Source: an uncultured Bacteroidota bacterium
GTDB lineage: Bacteria; Bacteroidota; Bacteroidia; NS11-12g; UBA955
Reading direction: 5' to 3'
Length of the DNA: 24,223 nt
Assembly (NCBI GenBank): GCA_903959115.1
Contig: CAJBVU010000054.1
Span: forward strand, 1-24,223
Positions 22,784 to 24,223 of the stretch are shown in pieces. The first letter of the stretch is position 1, and each line of letters opens with the position of its first letter. The position numbers and the translations under genes are program-made. The notes under the pieces were generated by a model. It ran no database searches. It was not told the origin of the DNA and saw only the letters and a list, made by a program, of their open reading frames with translations.

Positions 22784-24223
22784 TTATAGGTCTTCTGTTT
22801 GGTTTTCAGCACTTTGACTATCATTTAAATTTTTGTAGTATTCACAACTTACAAGCAATTCATCGTGTGTGCCAATGTGAGTTAGCTTGCCATCGTCCAA
22901 TACCAAGATGCGATTGGCCATTTTTAGTGGGGCGATTCGATGCGAAACCACAACCGCCGTACTCTGTTTTAACCAAGCCTGCAACTGATCAATAATATTT
23001 CGTTCCGTCTCAGAATCCACAGCACTTAAGCAATCGTCAAGAATATAAAATTGCGCCTTTTTGATCAACGCCCGAGCCAAACTTACCCTTTGTTTTTGAC
23101 CGCCAGATAAACTCACACCGCGTTCGCCCAATATCGTTTCTAAACCCTGAGGCCATTGTGTTATATCATTCAATAAACCCGCCGCCGTAACAGCCCTCTG
23201 CAATTCTTCATCACTCGCTTTGCCATCTTCCAATCCAAAGGCTATATTTTCTCTTATAGACTCTGAAAATAAAAATACATCTTGTGGCACGTAAGCCAAG
23301 TTTCTCCGAAAATCTGTCAAATCAATTTCAGCCAGTGGAACCCCATCAAATAATATAGATTTTGCTTCGGCATTGCCATAATACATCGCCGCCAACATCT
23401 GCGCCAAGGTTGATTTGCCCGACCCTGTTTTTCCGGTAATCCCAATAATTTCACCTTTTGTGATGATGAAGTTTATCCCGTTCAAGGAGGGCGCCGTTTT
23501 GCCTTCGTAGGTGAATGACAAATTATTCACAGCAATTTGGGTAGTCAAAGAAAACGGTTTACCTTCTTCTGTTTGATGCGATTCCGCTTGTAAAAATTCG
23601 TTGATGCGTTTTTGACTTGCCGCAGCTTTTTGAACCAAAGCCGTTGTCCAACCCAAACTCGCCACCGGCCAAATTAACATATTTAAATAAATAACGAACT
23701 CCGCTAAATTTCCCGGCGTAAACGTGCCATCTTCTACAGCCTTTCCACCCAAATAAATCACCAACAACGTACTCAAACCCATTAGCAATAACATCAAAGG
23801 GAAAAACATCGCATTGATTTTCGCCAAATCCATGTTTCTGCGTTTGTATTCCTCGCCTTCTTCGTGAAATTTCTTGCTGAAGGTGGATTCCATACCGAAC
23901 GATTTGATGATTCGAATACCCGCAAAAGTTTCTTGGGCGCTAGCCGTTAACAAAGACAACTGTTCTTGAATCACTTTGTTGCCAAGATTCATCCGCTTAC
24001 TCACTTGATAAATAGAAACCGACAAAATCGGCAACGGCAATAATACCCATAATGTAAGACTCGCATTGGCTTGAACCATTTGATAAATCACCACAACAAA
24101 CGTGAAAAGCATGTTGGCGAAATACATAATCGATGGACCAATATACATCCTCACATTGGAGACATCTTCGCTCATTCGAGAAAGCAAATCACCTGTCATA
24201 TGTTTTCGATAAAATGCTTCGCC
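22784..24223 (-). CDS. MsbA/YheI-type ABC exporter (membrane plus ATPase domains), N-terminus outside window
   Basis: The frame runs off the right edge: eight codons (GEAFYRKH) precede the ATG at 24199, and the sequence matches the middle of the transmembrane domain there, so the true start and first helices are missing. Numbering from that ATG, TGDLLSRMSEDVSNVRMYIGP (2-22) is the coupling region. Membrane helices lie about 23-66 and 130-185, and the ATPase domain about 220-471: Walker A GKTGSGKST (256-264), Q-loop YVPQDVFLF, signature LSGGQKQR (364-371), Walker B FYILDDCLSAVD (384-395) and H-loop VVSHR (H420). The residue after the Walker B aspartate is Asp389, not the usual catalytic Glu. 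That is typical of the degenerate half of heterodimeric exporters such as YheI/BmrC and TM287. Substrate unknown (lipid or drug export by family). Confidence 0.9.
   Translation of the reverse strand, partial: GEAFYRKHMTGDLLSRMSEDVSNVRMYIGPSIMYFANMLFTFVVVIYQMVQANASLTLWVLLPLPILSVSIYQVSKRMNLGNKVIQEQLSLLTASAQETFAGIRIIKSFGMESTFSKKFHEEGEEYKRRNMDLAKINAMFFPLMLLLMGLSTLLVIYLGGKAVEDGTFTPGNLAEFVIYLNMLIWPVASLGWTTALVQKAAASQKRINEFLQAESHQTEEGKPFSLTTQIAVNNLSFTYEGKTAPSLNGINFIITKGEIIGITGKTGSGKSTLAQMLAAMYYGNAEAKSILFDGVPLAEIDLTDFRRNLAYVPQDVFLFSESIRENIAFGLEDGKASDEELQRAVTAAGLLNDITQWPQGLETILGERGVSLSGGQKQRVSLARALIKKAQFYILDDCLSAVDSETERNIIDQLQAWLKQSTAVVVSHRIAPLKMANRILVLDDGKLTHIGTHDELLVSCEYYKNLNDSQSAENQTEDL

Noticed and set aside
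1..24223. CRISPR arrays, insertion sequences, phage genes, toxin-antitoxin or defence systems
   Set aside because: No regularly spaced repeats, transposase or integrase motifs, terminal inverted repeats or defence-family motifs were seen on either strand.

Overview
The window reads as a densely packed piece of a Bacteroidota chromosome. Evidence seen in the sequence: two secreted proteins end in type IX secretion (T9SS) type A sorting domains (YPNP motifs); there are lineage-typical families (DUF4270 lipoprotein, DUF4199 membrane protein, DUF3276/PUR-alpha-like protein, Omp28-like protein, bacterial GH3); Shine-Dalgarno sequences are mostly absent; and most transcription units are preceded by the Bacteroidota -7 promoter element TAnnTTTG. 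A species cannot be named from this. I see no insertion sequence, phage gene, CRISPR array or integrase, and no gene-free stretch longer than about 140 bases. It looks like core chromosome rather than an island.

Left part (1-7556): the 3' end of a GH16-type glycoside hydrolase gene and a solitary rfbA (dTDP-glucose synthesis) on the + strand. The - strand then carries tyrS, a small PH-like membrane protein, a small T9SS protein, a GT87-type membrane glycosyltransferase, a lipoprotein and a GT39-type membrane glycosyltransferase. A tRNA-Arg(CCT) lies on the + strand between them. The theme is envelope and surface polysaccharide plus translation.

Middle (7693-14204): a 670-residue secreted Omp28-like T9SS protein and dtd run rightward and meet panC tail to tail with a 17-base overlap. 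Divergent from panC is a + strand unit of a GT5 (glycogen synthase)-like protein without its catalytic motifs, a DUF4270 lipoprotein and a type I-beta DAHP synthase. The DAHP synthase has glutamine where the family has a metal-binding histidine.

Right part (14209-24223, all on the - strand): an APC permease, a CAT/YfnA-type amino-acid transporter with a clear intrinsic terminator, and kbl (threonine/glycine catabolism). Next is a tightly coupled operon read in the order DUF4199 protein, plsC-like acyltransferase, gatC, LolD/MacB-like ATPase, GH3-family adenylating enzyme. Last come a DUF3276 nucleic-acid-binding protein with a palindromic leader and the 3' part of an MsbA-like ABC exporter that runs off the window.

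No recognisable new defence or mobile system is present. The points most worth a second look are the His-to-Gln change in the DAHP synthase, the catalytically degenerate GT5 protein, the acyltransferase/GH3/ABC operon, the ABC exporter with Asp in place of the catalytic Glu, and a promoter map that relocates two start codons and implies several nearly leaderless mRNAs.
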